From NCBI GenBank assembly GCA_034440615.1, contig JAOTOM010004867.1, positions 372,001 through 436,000 on the forward strand: a stretch of 64,000 bases of DNA, given 5' to 3'. Source of the DNA: Ashinkailepas kermadecensis. Lineage: Eukaryota; Arthropoda; Thecostraca; Neolepadidae. The position numbers were made by a program, and so were the translations under genes. A model generated the notes under the pieces. That model worked only from the letters and a program-made list of their open reading frames with translations, was not told where the DNA came from and did not search any database. Positions 44,905 to 57,205 of this stretch are shown piece after piece; the first letter of the stretch is position 1, and every line of letters begins with the position of its first letter.

Positions 44905-46945
44905 TACCACAAAACCGGATCGGTATCCAAAAAATCAAGCTGGAGCCCTCCAAAAAAGGAGAGATTCCAACAAATAAATGTCCGGGTCAGGAAAATGGCC
45001 CTGTTGCACCGAACATTTTTTCCAGATGCCTTCAAAAATTGCGTATGACACCGAAAAGCATACCGGATCTCGAAAAATCGAGGTGGGATACAAAAACATG
45101 ACGCCAGAGGTTCGAAAAATCAGGCCGGGATTCGGACTTTAAAAAAACCCAGAAAAGATCCACAAAAATCGCGTTGAGCCCAGAAAGCTGGCGTTGGGTC
45201 TCCGGAACCACGCGCCTGGGCGCGATAAGTCGCGCTGGGACCCAGAAAAAATCGTACCGAAGCCCCCAAATCATACTGGGGCCCCACAAATGTGCGTCAG
45301 AAGCCCAAAATATACACAGCGGGGCCCTAAGAGTACGACGGTGCCAGAAATACAACTAACCCTCCAAAGCGCACAGAGTCTCCCAAAAAGTGATAGGGCC
45401 TTAAAACATGCGTTGCAGCCCTAAATAAACATACCGGGAGCTCTAAGAAAAATACACTGCAAGCTCGTAAGGCGCACAGGAACCATGAGAACGCACAAGG
45501 GCCTGGAAAAGAGGCTGGAGCCACAAAAAGCAACATGGTTCCAAAACGTAGAAAACGACCGGGAGCTAAAGAAACACATCGGGATCTTCGAAAACGCCCC
45601 GACACGTAAAAAAATACTCGGTGCACAAAAAAAAACACAACAAAGCCCTAAAACGAGCAGGGTTTCGAAGATGTATTAGGCCCATAACTTCAAAGTAAAA
45701 TGTATTACCCACCACTTTAAAATACAAAACTTCACAATTTCAGGCATTCCAGTTCATAGCACCCGGTCGCCACGACGGCAACGTCAGTGCACGTGCACAC
45801 CCATTTTTCGTATTCGGTGCATTCGCCACACTTCGTGCGATGCTATGGTTTCTGCTAGGCCTTCAGCGTTTTGCTAATTGCTGCCACCTGATAGACTTGC
45901 GCCATATTTGGCGTGATGGAATGATTCGTATGGGCGTTCGCTGCGAAAAGTCGATTGATTAAATTCGATCATTAGTTTCCTACTTCTCACATTTTCTGGT
46001 AGTTATGAAATGCGGTTTCCGCTGAGCTTTGATGCACTTCATATCTGCTGCTATCCTCCCAGATTGGATACCGAACCGAGGCCAAGCCTCAGCGTTCTTT
46101 TTTGGACCCGTTGCGTCTTTCTTGGTCTATGATTGTGCATTATGGCTCCAATCCATTTTTGTTAGGCGCCTAAAGCATTTTCGAACCCCCTGCTCGTTTT
46201 AGGGTTTGTTGCATTTTTGTGCACCGAGGATTTTTTTTTGACGTGTCGGGGCGTTTTCGAAGATCTCGATGTGCTTATTTAGCGCCCGGTCTTTTTGTTT
46301 GTTTTGGAACCATGTTGCCTTTTGCGGCCCCAGCCACCTTTTCAGGCTATTGTGCGTTATCATGACGACTGTGTGCCTTGAGAGCTTCCGGTGTATTTTT
46401 TATACCTCCCGGTATATATATTTATGGCTGCAACGCATGTGTTAAGGCCCTGTCGTTTTTGTGAGACTGTGCGCTTTGGAGGGCCAGTTGTATTTTCGGC
46501 CCCCGCTGTGCTCTTAGGGTCCCGATGTGCTTATTTTGGGCTTCTGACGCACACTTGTGGGGCCCAAGTACAATTTTGGGGCTTCGGTACGATGTTTCTA
46601 GGTCCCAGAGCGGCTTATCGCGCCCAGTCGCGTGGTTCCGGAGACCCAACCCCAGTTTTCTGGGCTCAATACGATTTTGTGAAACTTTTCTGATTTTTTT
46701 TAAAAGTCCGAATCCCGGCCTGATTTCTCGAGTCCTTCGCGCCACGTTTTTGTATCCCACCTCGATTGTTCGAGATCCGGTTTGTTTTTCGGTGCCGTAC
46801 GCAATCTGTGGGAGGCATCTGATAACATGTTCGGTGCTCTAGAGCAATTTTTTTTTACCTGGGCATTTAGTTGTTGGAATCCATCCTTATTTTGGAGGGC
46901 TCCAGCTGGATTTTTTTCGGATACCGATCCGGTGTTTGTGATCAC
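44905..46945. repeat. Inverted pair of satellite blocks (arms ~770 bp, spacer ~500 bp)
   Basis: The left arm 44905-45680 pairs with the complement of 46185-46945. Landmarks in mirrored order include AACCGGATCGGTATCC (44924) and its complement (46918), CTTCGAAAACGCCCCGACACG (45585; 46240 inverted) and AACATGGTTCCAAAAC (45533; 46303 inverted). Identity is roughly 80-85%. The ~500-bp spacer (45.68-46.18 kb) has no recognised feature. Both arms match 8040-8830 of element A. Confidence 0.85.
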
Positions 46946-49240
46946 ACTGTGCTTACGTGTGGCCCTAGACGGCAATTTTTTAGAACCTCGACGGGACTAC
47001 CGATGGGAATTGTGGGTCCCGAGCGCGATATTTGGGGGCCCGGTTCGAGTTTGTGCGACGCGTTGTATTTAGCTGTGGCCCCAACGCGATTTTGGCGGTT
47101 CCTGTCGCAATTGTTCGGGCCTCGGAGCGAGTTTCCCGGGGCTCGCCGTATTTATTTGGAGACCCATACGCGAATTCTGGTGGTCCGACGCGCATTTTGG
47201 TGGCCCCAGCGCGATTTTTGAGGCCCCGACACGATTCTTGGGAGCTTATCCCTCTCAGGATGGAGGGAGCATTTGCCCCTTTGATACAGCACTGCGGCCA
47301 CTGAAGAAGTTTTTTTTTGTCCCAGAGTGACATTCCGGTTAAGATTGATTTTTAGGGCAGCTGCAACTTTTGGGGTCCCGGCGCGACCTTCTGGGCCTCC
47401 AGTGTGATTTTCAAGGGCTGCGACGCGACTTTTTTTTAGGTCAATGTGATATCTTGGGTCCCGACGTCATTTTCTTGGATCCCTAGCACGAGCTGTAGCA
47501 GCCCCGATACTTTTTGGGGGTCCAAAGCGTTTTGGAGGCTTTTGGCGTCATTGTTGGGCCCCAGAGTGATTATCCATGTCCGGATTGTTTTTCGTTGCTC
47601 CGGCTTCATTTGTTTTGGTCCCAATGAGACTGTTGGGGCACGGTACGACCTGTCGTGCCCCTGGCATGATTTTCGTGGTCCGGGCGTGAATTTTTGGTAC
47701 CCCAGGCTCAGCGTATTTGCGGGGGCCCCGGCCGGATCTTTTGGGGCCCATATCGTGATTTTGAAATCCCAGACACGACTCTTACGATTTCTTTGGGGTT
47801 TCTTCTTGCAAATTATAGGCCTCCTGTCGCGTCTTAAGGGTCTCGTCTCATTTCCTAGAGCCTTTTTACCGGTTTTCGATGTCTCCTTGTGTGTCCTACC
47901 CTCCTCCATATTCAATGGTCCTCCTCTCCCGTCTTGGAGGGCCTCCTCTTGCATTCTGGGGCCCCTTTAACATGGCATGGGGCTTCCTCTCATCTTCGAG
48001 GGGCATTCTCTGCCAAATTAGGGGCCTCCTGCCACGCCTCGTGTGCCTCCTCTTTTATCCTGGCAAAGCCTTACCCGACTTGAGGGATTTTCAATTTTGG
48101 AAACCTCACCTCCTTCCATACCTGCTATCACTCCCATCTTGAGGGCCTCCTCTCATTTCCTGGGAACTCTTTCCGGTCTTCGGGGCCTCATTTGGTCCTG
48201 GAGACCTACTCCTTCTTGAGGGACTCCTCTCGAGTCCGGCAGGTTCCTCATGTCTCTTCTAGAGGCCTTCTTTTTTTCTTCTTTTTTTCAAATTAGGGGC
48301 CTCCTCTCACGTCTTGGGGGCCTCCTGCTGTGCGTTCTCCTGCTCTGCGCTCTGGATTCGATCTTTACCCATCTTAGGGTTGGTCTCTTATTTCCTCGTG
48401 GACTCCTCTTCTCTCCCAGGCGCCTCCTCTTCCAAATTACTGGCAACCTTTCCTATCTTAGTGGCCTTGTTATTTCCCGTGGACCTTCTTAGCCGTCTTC
48501 GAGCCTTCTTTTCCGCCTGGGAGCATCTCTCTTATCCAATGGCCTTTCTCTCCTATTTTAGGGGCCTCCTCGTTCATCATGGGGTCTCATTTCCAATCTT
48601 GTGTCGTTCTCTTCCGAATTAGGTGCCTCCTGCCACGTCTCTGGATCATCCTTTTCTATCTCGGTGGAACCTCACCAGTTTGGGGCCTGCTTTTGCGTCT
48701 CGAAAAACCTCATGTCATATCCAATGGCTTCCTTTTCCGTCTTAGGGCCTCCTCTCATATTCTGGGGCCTCCTTTCCGGTGTTGGGCCTCCTTTGCATTC
48801 CTGGTTGCCTCGGTGCCATTTTTGACACTCTCTTGATTTCTGGGGACTCCTACCCTCTCCTAGGTGACTCCTTTTTCAAATTAGGGGCCTCCATATCTGT
48901 GTTTGGAGCCTCATTACCCTCTTAGCAGGGTGCTTTTGCGTCCTAGTCCTAGATCTTCTCTTCCAGGTTCCTCCTCTTCCAAAATATGGGCCTCATCTGG
49001 CTGGTCTCGGTGGCCTTCTCTCATTCCTGCGGAGACCTTCTTACCCGTCTTGGGGCCCCTATTGCGTCAGGAGAAATATCACCTATCAGGTCTTAATTTT
49101 ATATTGCAGGGGCATCCTCTTCCGTCTTCGGGGCCTCGTTTTCCAACTTAAGAATATCCTGCCACCCATCGGAAGCCTTTTCGTCTAACCTGGGTAGCTT
49201 CTTGCCCGTCTCGGTGGCATCCTTTCAGTCCTGAGGGCCT
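46946..49240. repeat. Degenerate ~21-bp satellite, inverted orientation, grading into CT-rich monomers
   Basis: 46.95-47.31 kb, read on the minus strand, remains collinear with 7.6-8.0 kb of element A. From ~47.8 kb monomers shift to GGGGCCTCCTCTC… forms, intermediate to the 20-bp array that follows. Frames are kept open by the repeat but no domain is seen. Confidence 0.75.
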
Positions 49241-50440
49241 CCTTTTCGTGCTGGGGTCTCCTTTTCGTCCTGGGGCCTCCTTTTCGTCCTGGGGGCTACC
49301 TTCCAATCTCTGTTCTACGTCCAAGAGGCCTCCTTTTCGTCCTGGGGGCTACCTTCCAATCTCTGTTCTACGTCCAAGAGGCCTCCTTTTCGTCTTTGGG
49401 TGCATCCGTTTCGTTCTGGGGGCCTCCTTCTCGTCCTGGGGCCTCCTTTTAGTCCTGGGGGCCTCCTCCCAATCTCTGTTCTACGTCTTGGGGGCTTCTT
49501 TTGCGTTCTGGGGCCTCCTTTTCGTCCTGGGGGCCTCCTTTTCGTCCTGGGGGCCACCTCACAATCTCTGTTATACGTCTTAGGGGCATCTTTTTCGTCC
49601 TGGGGGCCTCCTTTTCGTTCTGGGGGCCTCCTTTTCGTCCTGGGGACCTCCTGGGGACCTCCTTTTCGTCCTGGGGTTGGTTGGTTGGTTGTTGGAGTTT
49701 GGGGGCACATCGACTGCGTTTTTCGTCCTGGGGGCCTCCTTTTCGTCCTGGGGGCCTCCTCCCAATCTCTGTTCTACGTCGTGGGGCCTCCTTTTCGTCC
49801 TTGGGTGCATCCTATTCGTTCTGGGGGCCTCCTTTTAGTCCTGGGGGCCTCCTCCCAATCTCTGTTCTACGTCTTGGGGACCTCATTTGCGTCCTGGGGG
49901 CATCCTTTTTGTCCTGGGGGCTTCCCTTTCGTCCTGGGGGCCACCTCCAAATCTCTGTTCTACGTCTTAGGGTCTCCTTTTCGTCCTGGGGGCCTCCTTT
50001 TCGTCCTGGGGGCCTCCTTTTCGTCATGGGGGCCACCTCCCAATCTCTGTTATACGTCTTAGGGGCCTCCTTTTCATCCTGGGGGGGCTCCTTTTCGTCC
50101 TGGGGGCCTCCTTTTCGTCCTGGGGACCTCATCCCAATCTCTGTTCTACGTCTTGGGGGCCTCCTTTTCGTCCTTGGGTGTATCCTTTTCCTTCTGGGGT
50201 CTCCTTTTCGTCCTGGGGCCTCCTTTTCGTCCTGGGGGCCCCTCCCAATCTCTGTTCTACGTCTTGGGGCCTCCTTTTCGTCCTGGGGCCTCCTTTTCGT
50301 CCCGGGGGGCCTCCTTTTCGTCCTGGGGGCCTCCTCGCAATCTCTGTTCTACGTCTTGGGACCTCCTTTTCGTCATGGGGCCTCATTTTCGTCATGGGAC
50401 CTCCTTTTCGTCCTGGGGGGCCTCCTCCCAATCTCTGTTC
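49241..50440. repeat. 20-bp array GGGGGCCTCCTTTTCGTCCT with higher-order units
   Basis: About 50 monomers. Every two to five standard monomers are followed by a variant pair CCCAATCTCTGTTCTACGTC, giving a higher-order repeat of roughly 80-170 bp (variant near 49300, 49358, 49468, 49560, 49768, 49858, 49950, 50041, 50133, 50248, 50338 and 50430). Confidence 0.92.
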
Positions 50441-50656
50441 TACGTCTCTTATAGAGACCTGATTATATTTCCTGGGGGTCTCGTCAGTCTTGAGGCCTCA
50501 TTGACAGCATGATCTTCTGTCGCGTCGGCCTCCTTGCTCACCTTTTTTGCTGTGCATTTGCGGATAGGGGCCTCCTCAAATTTCAGGGGGCGGCGCCCCC
50601 CAGTTTCACGGCAGGGGGGCGACTGCCCCCTGCCCCCCCCGGTGGCGACGCCCTTG

Positions 50657-50872
50657 GCTACGCTACTACAGAAACGCAGCGACACTACTGCTCTGAATAC
50701 TTGGCTACGCTACTACAGACACGCAGCGACACTACTGCTCTGAACACTTGGCTACGCTACTACAGAAACGCAGCGACACTACTGCTCTGAACACTTGGCT
50801 ACGCTACTACAGACACGCAGCGACACTACTGCTCTGAACACTTGGCTACGATACTACAGACACGCAGCGACC
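50657..50872. repeat. 47-bp minisatellite, right part
   Basis: About 4.5 further copies of the 47-bp unit seen at 43442-43617, starting with the target duplication GCTACGCT. GAAACGC/GACACGC variants alternate. Confidence 0.95.
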
Positions 50873-50908
50873 TTCCGGCGGCCGGCTTATCCCAAGATCG
50901 GACAGTCC

Positions 50909-51428
50909 ACACCGCTGACGAGTGTCCGGCTGCGCCCACCCACACCTACCGTCGACACCGCTGACGAGTGTCCGGCTGCGCCCACCCACACCTACCGTCG
51001 ACACCGCTGACGAGTGTCCGGCTGCGCCCACCCACACCTACCGTCCACACCGCTGACGAGTGTCCGGCTGCGCCCTCCCACACCTACCGTCCACACCGCT
51101 GACGAGTGTCCGGCTGCGCCCACCCACACCTACCGTCCACACCGCTGACGAGTGTCCGGCTGCGCCCACCCACACCTACCGTCCACACCACTGACGAGTG
51201 TCCGGCTGCGCCCACCCACACCTACCGTCCACACCGCTGACGAGTGTCCGGCTGCGCCCACCCACACCTACCGTCGACACCGCTGACGAGTGTCCGGCTG
51301 CGCCCACCCACACCTACCGTCCACACCACTGACGAGTGTCCGGCTGCGCCCACCCACACCTACCGTCCACACCGCTGACGAGTGTCCGGCTGCGCCCCCC
51401 CCCCCCCACCCAACCCACACCTACCGTC
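50909..51428. repeat. 46-bp minisatellite, ~11 copies
   Basis: Unit ACACCGCTGACGAGTGTCCG GCTGCGCCCACCCACACCTA CCGTCC, 11 copies. GTCGAC/GTCCAC is the main variable site. The last copy carries a C-run (51397-51408). A one-letter difference in length separates it from the 47-bp array ~40 bp away, but the sequences are unrelated. Confidence 0.95.
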
Positions 51429-51857
51429 CGGGCGAGCAGAGGCGGAGCTGCGCAGAGCCGCCGCCGGCAGACAGCAGCGTGCGCCTCGCGTACAGCCAGT
51501 CTTCTCCGGCACACCCAGGCCACGCCGGCCGGTACTGCCACCGCACGACCGTGCGTGTCCAGCCCTGCTTTCTCCTGTATCAACGGCCGGCCGGTCGGTG
51601 GCCTCTGGCACGGCGCGACGCCCCCACCGTCGTGCCTGGTGACAAGGCGTGTTTACTCCCCGGCTGTCGGTGAGAGGCGGACGCGGATGGTGACCGTGAC
51701 CTAGGCGACGGCACGGCGGCGCAGTGGAGAAGCGCACCCGTTCCACGAACAGGCATCACATATGCGCTGCGTACCGACAAGTGTCGGCTGTCGGAATCCA
51801 GCCCAGCTGGCCAGTCCTGTGAACTGGGCTGGGGATAGATTGTGTGTTTTTTTACCC

Positions 51858-51861
<4 letters not shown>
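51429..51861. other. GC-rich unassigned DNA
   Basis: CpG-rich. Short frames on both strands without recognisable domains. Confidence 0.35.
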
Positions 51862-51916
<55 letters not shown>

Positions 51917-51980
51917 TGCTCTCCGTGCTCTTGTTTGTTTCGTTATCGAAAGAGATCATCATCATCATCATCATCATCAT
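51862..51980. repeat. (TA)n and (ATC)n microsatellites
   Basis: TA run at 51862-51914 and about eight ATC units at 51955-51980. Confidence 0.95.
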
Positions 51981-52232
51981 AACGTTTATTGCAATCATCT
52001 TACAGTTCTGTTGGACATTTTCTCAGAGTGGTGCAAAAGCACTAGGTGCTTAAATCATGGCACCTATCTGAGGGTGTGGATTGACACTGGAGCAATAGAT
52101 AAACATAAGTACACTCTTCTCAATGGAATATTTCCTGATATATCCCTAGATGCCAGCCTGTCGCGAAGCCAGTCATATTGCGCAGTAATGAAGCAGAGCA
52201 CTTGCACGCAAAAATGAGCCAAAACTTACTTA

Positions 52233-52435
52233 AGCGGCGTGCAGCTGTCGTAGTATATTTCGGAGCGACGAACAACTGTGATGGTGTATTTCAGAGTGAC
52301 CTGCGTCTGTGGTTGTATATATCAGACCGACGTGCAACAGAAGTGGTATATTTAAGAGTGACGCGCAGCTATGGTGGTATATTTCAGCAGCTGTGGTAGC
52401 ATCAGCAGTCGTGTAGCTGCGGTAGTATATCTCAG
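52233..52435. repeat. ~32-bp degenerate tandem repeat, about six copies
   Basis: Units of the form GTGCAGCTGTGGTAGTATATTTCAGAGTGAC recur with heavy divergence; shared core GGT(A/G)TATTTCAGAG. An older, decaying array. Confidence 0.7.
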
Positions 52436-53019
52436 CATATTTGAACCGGGTTTGTCACACCACGACACCACCGCCAGTCAGCAAGCACGAAGAGATCCAG
52501 AAAGGTCCAAAGTTTGAGAGAGAAGACAAACATGTAGCGGCAGAAGCAGCGAATACTCGGAGTTTAGGGGCGCATCGACTGCGTCGGTCATGCAGCCCAG
52601 CGAAGACTCGAAGACAGCAAGAGCTCCAGGCACCCTAGACGAGCACTCACGCAACTCTGGAATGAAAACATCCCATATCAAATTCCCGACTTATCTCTGT
52701 CTCCCAGCTAACCTTTACCCTCCGGAGGAAACCTAACGGTGACGAGCCCACTGCCCTGGACTAATGCGGCCGGGGCAGGGACCACAGGGCGAATGCTCGG
52801 TCCAAGGGTGCAACGAATCTGGATATTTTATAGTTAGGAGGGACATTTTGCGGGGAGCGGGACCGACCCATACACACCATGATAGATCACATTAGACGGG
52901 AGGCACGCTCCACACACATCTTAGTTTTGTTATTGAGCGCATTGCAACTGCCATCACACGTGCACATACACGACAAGGCATACTAGGTACGTCTCTACGT
53001 GCCTCTACCACTGCGCGCG
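52436..53019. other. Unassigned DNA
   Basis: No gene recognised. A basic/Gln-rich short frame at 52441-52638 has no domain. Confidence 0.4.
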
Positions 53020-53281
<262 letters not shown>

Positions 53282-53320
53282 ACCACCATCACCATCGACC
53301 ATCGCTCGGTTACAGCAAAT

Positions 53321-53480
53321 GGGTGACGTCACTCTTGGACAGCGTCATCGTTAGGTCACGGCGGATGGGTGATGTCACTGTTGTCAACGACATCGTTCGG
53401 CTACGGCGGATGGATGACGTCACATGGGCACAGCGGCGGAGTGACGTCACCGTTCGGTCACGTGGCAGAGTGACGTCATC
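53321..53480. promoter_or_regulatory. Cluster of four perfect CREs (TGACGTCA) plus one variant
   Basis: TGACGTCA at 53324-53331, 53415-53422, 53442-53449 and 53471-53478, with TGATGTCA at 53370-53377. The sites sit in a decayed ~30-46-bp repeat containing CGGCGGATGGGTGAC and GTTCGGTCACG. A random 8-mer palindrome is expected about once per 65 kb, so four in 155 bp is a strong clustering, by repeat growth, by function, or both. No transcript start is evident beside it. Confidence 0.6.
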
Positions 53481-56400
53481 TTCAGCGGCGATATGTACAC
53501 ATTGGCCACCATCAGCGCTAGCTGTCTGCACACTTCTGAGTCAGTCGGACGTCCGCCGGATACAGCAGCTGAGATCATCGCCTGGCCGTTCTGGCATGCA
53601 CTTCAGCTTGTAGGTGAAGTCAGAGGTATCGAGGATATCTGGTGTATGTGGCACAAGGGAAGGCATCCGCCCTTCTGCAATATTCCGTAATATTAACATT
53701 TCCGCTTGTGTGACTACCTAAACTTCGAATCAAGCTCCCGGATGACAAGTCATTTCTGTGTTGTCTTCCCGTTGCAGCGAATTCAAGAGTGCCAATCCCT
53801 GTCAGTGATGTGACAACTTTGGGGTGATGACGCATCCAAGTCGTGGTCTGTGGTCCAGGCCTGGCTCTCCTTAAGCGATGAAAAGGAAATCTTTCCCCGG
53901 CATATATTTTCGAGTATCGATCACAAAATGCGCAAAAATAATGCTTTTTTGGACGCCCGAATTATCGTGTTCGAAATCTGAGTGCTGCATTCAAACTTAA
54001 CTTGGGAGTGGATGTGCATGGACATTCGTTAGCACAGGTGTAGGTTTCTGAAAATTATTGAGAGGGCACAACGCATGAATGCAATGGGCGGACCCAAATA
54101 TATTAGGGCATACTACATATTGTTCCATGTTGAAAGTTGAAATTATTGGGAAGACAAAGCCAACACTGAGAGGGGGGGGGGATCAAGTGCCCTCCCAAAT
54201 GGATACAAAGCAACACCACTTCGTCAGTCTGTTTGGCGGAATAATTAAGAGGGCCGGCGAAGTCCGAACGAGTCTACTCCCGTACATACTGCAGCAGTTC
54301 ATCTGAGCAACCCGGCCAGGCTGCCTCGGCCCGACCATAATGTCTTTCAAGATCTTAAGAACTGCTTTTCTGCAGTCTGTGAAGTCCCAATTACTAAACT
54401 AATAACCTAGTATTTTAAGTTTGATTTTTAGTACTTCTCACGACAACATTTTCTTTTCAAGTTCGCAAATGTTTTGCTCAAAGAAAAGGCTTACGATGGA
54501 GCTAAGACGGTGTCGGTCAAGCGGACTCTGGTTGGGGATGGCCAACCAGGCGTCGGATATGTGGCTATGACATCATGTTACATGATCTGTTCATTTTGAT
54601 GGCCAGCGACTGCTTGGCCAGTCAGTCCGATGGAGAGCGCTGCACTGAACGGTTGCTTGTGGCATAAACTGGTCGGGGCAACTGTGGAACAAAAAGTGCC
54701 GTGACACAGAGTGGCATATACATGGGCGGACTGACACAGAGTGGCACATGGGCGGACACATGGGCGGACCTATTGGGCCACGAGGCCATCTCCGCTTCGA
54801 TGACCTGATCTGGACCAAAATTAGCCTTTATTCACAAATTGCAGCACAAAACTGGAAACTTTCCATTTGGAAGAAATTGTCTAAGCTGCAGCTCAGGTGC
54901 TAACAGAATTTAAACCCGATAAATGTGCAAACTTACGGTACTTTTGTATTACCCTCCTACGCCCCATCCGACTCCACCGGCTGACTCCGCCACTGGCACC
55001 TGTGCTAATTCGACAATTGGGCACAATGCATTTGAGTTTGAGATGTGTTCACCATGTTCAGCAGATGAGCCAGTTTTTTTTAAAGATTACAGCCAATTTC
55101 GGCCGTATTGGATTGCTTCTCAATATCCATTCGTAAAACATACGAGCACCATTTCCACAATCATCTACCTGATGTCGAGGTCGCAATCTCATATTTAAGT
55201 GTTCTCTGCGGAATAGCCGAACAAGGTTTGGCTTATTTCTGAAATTGCTGCACGCCCAAGAAAACTGAATGCAGCAAAGGCGTACGAGCTTCCGTATATC
55301 TTCACAGGCTACCAAAAGGGCGCGGTTGCGGTCCGTCAGTCAGCTTCCTGTCGTGGCATGGTACCAGGTCCTGCGCCTCGAGTATAGAAACCATAGAAAC
55401 CATAGCCCGCCTTTTGTCCTCGCTCCGCCAGCGTCCCTCATGGTGCTTCGTATATGCTGATTGGTTGTTCTTAGGTGTGTCATAGCTCAAGCCTGCATGA
55501 TATGATCCGTATCGTTTGAATATCTCTTAATACGCGTCGAATATATGAACTTCGATCGTACTGCAGGGCTGAGGAGAAAGGAATACACTTCTTGACATTT
55601 ACGCCTTTTATATCATATCTACTTTGACTACGTGAATACCTTCTTAATCAATCACACTCCGAAGCCTCCTCAATCTGGAAGTCGATTTGCCGGCTTAGTA
55701 CACAACGCAGCTTGTTATATGTACCAAGCCCAGGCCCAGACTGGAATCCAACATTGCCATCACTTGTAGATCCTGACACAAGAGAGGGTAACCACCCCGC
55801 AGTTCGGTTCGTGGGAACTGCCTGGCACGATCTGACGTCAGGTTCAATGCCGCGTTCGTTGTTGAACCTGAGCGCGATGGACTCTGCCCCGGACGGCCCT
55901 CTGGATTAGCCACATCTTAAGTGGGTGTACCAAGAAGACTGGTTTGTGGAATCTTCGCTGGCCGCATGGACCTAGTGCGCTTCCTGTAGTGAAGGGATCA
56001 TGTTTTTGTCTGGTGAACTTTAGCAGGTATAGTGAATTAGGCTGATTACTGCGAAAGTTGGCTTGCTCTCCATGTGGTGGCTGTGGAATGTGGGCGGGTC
56101 AACAGCCAGGCGATAATCTGAACATTGTGATTATCTTGACATTGACATTGAACTTTCTCCACATCTTCCCTGCATTATATTACATGTATGTTGCACTGGC
56201 ATGGCGCATCACATATATTCTCACAGGCATGATGTGTGTCGATGCAGCCACAGCTATGGAAGGCTGGTGCGTTGGTCGCTTGTGACCGGAGATAATTGTT
56301 AGCCCCTCAACTGAACTAGTCACGATCAGATTACACTAATTTGTCATGCCAAGACAGACTCCGTGCAGCCGTTAAAGTAATAATTCCGTGATGTTTACAT

Positions 56401-57040
56401 ATTTTGCAGGGTAAAATATCTATCCTCCCAAATGTAGCTCAAGCCTTCCCAGAATAGGATAAGTCATTGAGGCGCTGCGGAAGTTCATCTGTTCGTCAGG
56501 TAAAGCACATCGTGACGTACGGCTTATATGGTCATGACTTAGCGCAATATTTCACATGAAGCAAAGGATTCCTACTGTAATAGCACTGACGATGTTCTAG
56601 TCATCTACCGGACGTTTTAAGCTTTGTGCACACACATTTGGGTAGCTGACTGTATGTGTGCCATCAAATCCCGATCCATATGTACCAGTCGATTGTTTTG
56701 GAGGCAAGCTAGCTTCGCATAAACACCTGTGGAAGTGGAAAGTCGAGAGCTGTGCCGGTCACCAAGCTATGTAGTGCATCAGACATGCAATGAACTAACT
56801 GGACCTCAGTGCTTATTACTCGACATGATGTTCCGAATTGGCTAGCATTAGGACCTCACTCAAGGAGCTTCAGCCAATGGTTTGCACTGATGAACGGGCA
56901 GCTACTATATTTGGTGGTTTTCAATTGATTTGAACCACTTTAAATTCAGACTCCCTCTTTCAATATCTTACGTTGAGCATCACTGGGCACAGAGCAGCTG
57001 GCATGCCAATTGCTGGAAAGCTGATCCTACAATCCGACAT
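53481..57040. other. Unassigned DNA (~3.5 kb)
   Basis: No coding domain recognised on either strand. A possible transposon terminus reading CTCCGCCACTG (inverse of CAGTGGCGGAG) lies at 54985-54995, without an identified partner end. A G-run occurs at 54172-54181. Confidence 0.4.
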
Positions 57041-57042
57041 GA

Positions 57043-57205
57043 TTAGAACCTGACTTGCAGAACTCGCAGTCCTGGATTGCCGTTCCTGTCGAGGATTGAA
57101 GGAGTGCACTTCTTGTCATTAGAATTTGACGTGCAGAACTTGCAGTACTGGATTGCCACTCTTGTCGAGGATTGAGGAGGGAATGCACTTCTTGTCTTAT
57201 GAAAA
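57043..57205. repeat. ~81-bp tandem duplication
   Basis: Two copies of a segment with GCAGAACT(C/T)GCAGT and TGTCGAGGATTGA…GCACTTCTTGTC, diverged by about 15%. Confidence 0.85.

Larger units (their letters stand above)
43618..50656. mobile_element. hAT-type non-autonomous element carrying satellite arrays (element B), 7039 bp
   Basis: The left end is CAGTGGCGTCGCCAC; the right end, read inverted, is CAAGGGCGTCGCCAC (13 of 15 matching). Both first pentamers obey the hAT rule YARNG. GCTACGCT flanks both ends (43610-43617 and 50657-50664), an 8-bp duplication, and the flanks are two parts of one 47-bp array, so insertion into the array is clear. No transposase is recognised inside. The interior has a unique left part (43.62-44.9), two inverted arms of the ~21-bp satellite, a more diverged region (47.3-49.2) and a 20-bp array (49.25-50.44). 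Because the target is itself repetitive, a slightly different end point (duplication up to 12 bp) cannot be excluded. Confidence 0.78.
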
